Below, one piece after another: positions 12,722 through 13,272 of a stretch of 13,272 bases of DNA (positions are counted from its first letter, which is position 1; every line of letters begins with the position of its first letter). Origin of the DNA: JBIQLO01 sp044464175 (GTDB taxonomy: Bacteria > Planctomycetota > Phycisphaerae > Tepidisphaerales > Tepidisphaeraceae); the NCBI GenBank assembly GCA_044464175.1, contig JBIQLO010000106.1:1-13272 (forward strand), read 5' to 3'. The notes under the pieces were generated by a model. That model did not search any database. It saw nothing but the letters and a program-made list of their open reading frames with translations, and had not been told where the DNA came from. Made by a program: the position numbers and the translations under genes.

Positions 12722-13272
12722 ATGAGTACCATCAACACGGCAGCGACGGCGGTGCCCGATCCCGGGCACGATCACCCGTCCTATCTGGCGCACCATTTCA
12801 AGACGCCCGAGCAGCAGTATTTCAACGGCAAGCTCGGCATGTGGGTCTTCCTGGGCACCGAAATCTTGATGTTCGGCGGGCTGTTCTGCGGCTATGCCGT
12901 CTATCGCCACAACCACCCCGAGATTTTCGAGGTGGGCCACCACGCTCTGAACAAGACCCTGGGCGCGATCAACACCATCATCCTGATCGCCAGCAGCTTC
13001 ACGATGGCCTGGGCGGTCCGCCTGGCGCAGATCAACAAACGCAAGGGATTGATCGTCTGCCTGATCCTGACGCTGGCCGGCGGCGCGATCTTCATGGGGA
13101 TCAAAGCCTACGAGTGGTCGCACAAGTACCACGAAGGGCTCTGGATCGGGCGGGAGAACGTCCTGAGCCCCGGCTACAAGGGGGCCGACAAGGAGAAGAA
13201 AATCGATGAGCTGATCACCGAGGGCCCCTTCAAGACCCCGCAGCCGGCCGCCGCCGCAGCGCCCAAGTCGGT
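12722..13272 (+). CDS. coxC: Cytochrome c oxidase subunit III (3' partial)
   Basis: Subunit III of the caa3 oxidase; integral membrane protein that supports proton pumping and stability of subunit I. The frame opens at ATG 12722 and runs without a stop off the window end, giving 183 visible residues. Three helices can be seen: LGMWVFLGTEILMFGGLFCGYAVY (about 40-63, with the conserved Glu of this helix), LGAINTIILIASSFTMAWAVR (about 81-101), and GLIVCLILTLAGGAIFMGIKAYEW (about 109-132). Next comes a long hydrophilic stretch (about 133-183) with KGADKEKKIDELITEGPFKTPQPAAAAP, longer than the usual loop at this point; the remaining helices should follow beyond the window. GAGAGAG at 12708-12714 is a weak ribosome binding site. 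One copy of CGGACAA, the 7-nt unit, lies at 12702-12708. Confidence 0.93.
   Translation, partial: MSTINTAATAVPDPGHDHPSYLAHHFKTPEQQYFNGKLGMWVFLGTEILMFGGLFCGYAVYRHNHPEIFEVGHHALNKTLGAINTIILIASSFTMAWAVRLAQINKRKGLIVCLILTLAGGAIFMGIKAYEWSHKYHEGLWIGRENVLSPGYKGADKEKKIDELITEGPFKTPQPAAAAAPKS

Overview
The window is a GC-rich stretch of bacterial chromosome carrying one long run of plus-strand genes for a respiratory chain. It covers nearly all of an Alternative Complex III (ACIII) operon, actA-B-C-D-E-F, with actA entering from the left edge. ACIII is a quinol:cytochrome c oxidoreductase that replaces the bc1 complex. It is followed by a small single-helix membrane protein, a SCO-type copper chaperone, and a caa3-type cytochrome c oxidase: subunit II with fused cytochrome c, subunit I, and subunit III running off the right edge. 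No tRNA, rRNA, transposon, phage gene or CRISPR array was seen. ACIII directly upstream of a caa3 oxidase is known from Rhodothermus, Bacteroidota, Planctomycetota, Verrucomicrobiota and relatives. The high GC and the short-period intergenic repeats make a Planctomycetota or Verrucomicrobiota-like host most likely, but this is inference and the phylum is not proven here.

Layout: 1-650 actA (pentaheme cytochrome, 5' end missing); 651-805 spacer with a degenerate octamer inverted array; 806-3886 actB (Tat-exported iron-sulfur giant subunit); 3920-5422 actC (NrfD-like quinol-site subunit); 5423-5498 two back-to-back perfect hairpins; 5499-6086 actD; 6087-6169 heptamer inverted array; 6170-6913 actE (monoheme cytochrome c); 6914-6985 heptamer array; 6986-8365 actF; 8366-8454 heptamer inverted array; 8455-8751 98-residue membrane protein; 8752-8842 hairpins; 8843-9724 sco; 9725-9808 hairpins; 9809-10831 coxB; 10832-10904 hairpin and strong ribosome binding site; 10905-12686 coxA; 12722-13272 coxC (3' end missing).

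How it works together: ActC/ActF and ActD form the membrane part. Quinol oxidised at ActC delivers electrons through the ActB iron-sulfur chain to the ActA and ActE hemes. These can pass directly to the cytochrome c domain fused to CoxB, then CuA, heme a and the heme a3/CuB site of CoxA, where oxygen is reduced. Sco presumably supplies copper to CuA. Adjacent genes suggest an ACIII-caa3 supercomplex.

The genes belong to recognisable families. The unusual part is between them. Three spacers (actD-actE, actE-actF, actF-98 aa gene) are built almost wholly of degenerate 7-nt units (consensus about CGGMYAA, where M is A or C and Y is C or T) arranged as a minus-oriented block followed by a plus-oriented block. 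The last plus unit abuts or overlaps the start codon, and no recognisable Shine-Dalgarno sequence is present. A different, 8-nt unit does the same kind of thing between actA and actB. This repeat system is the most promising undescribed element of the window.
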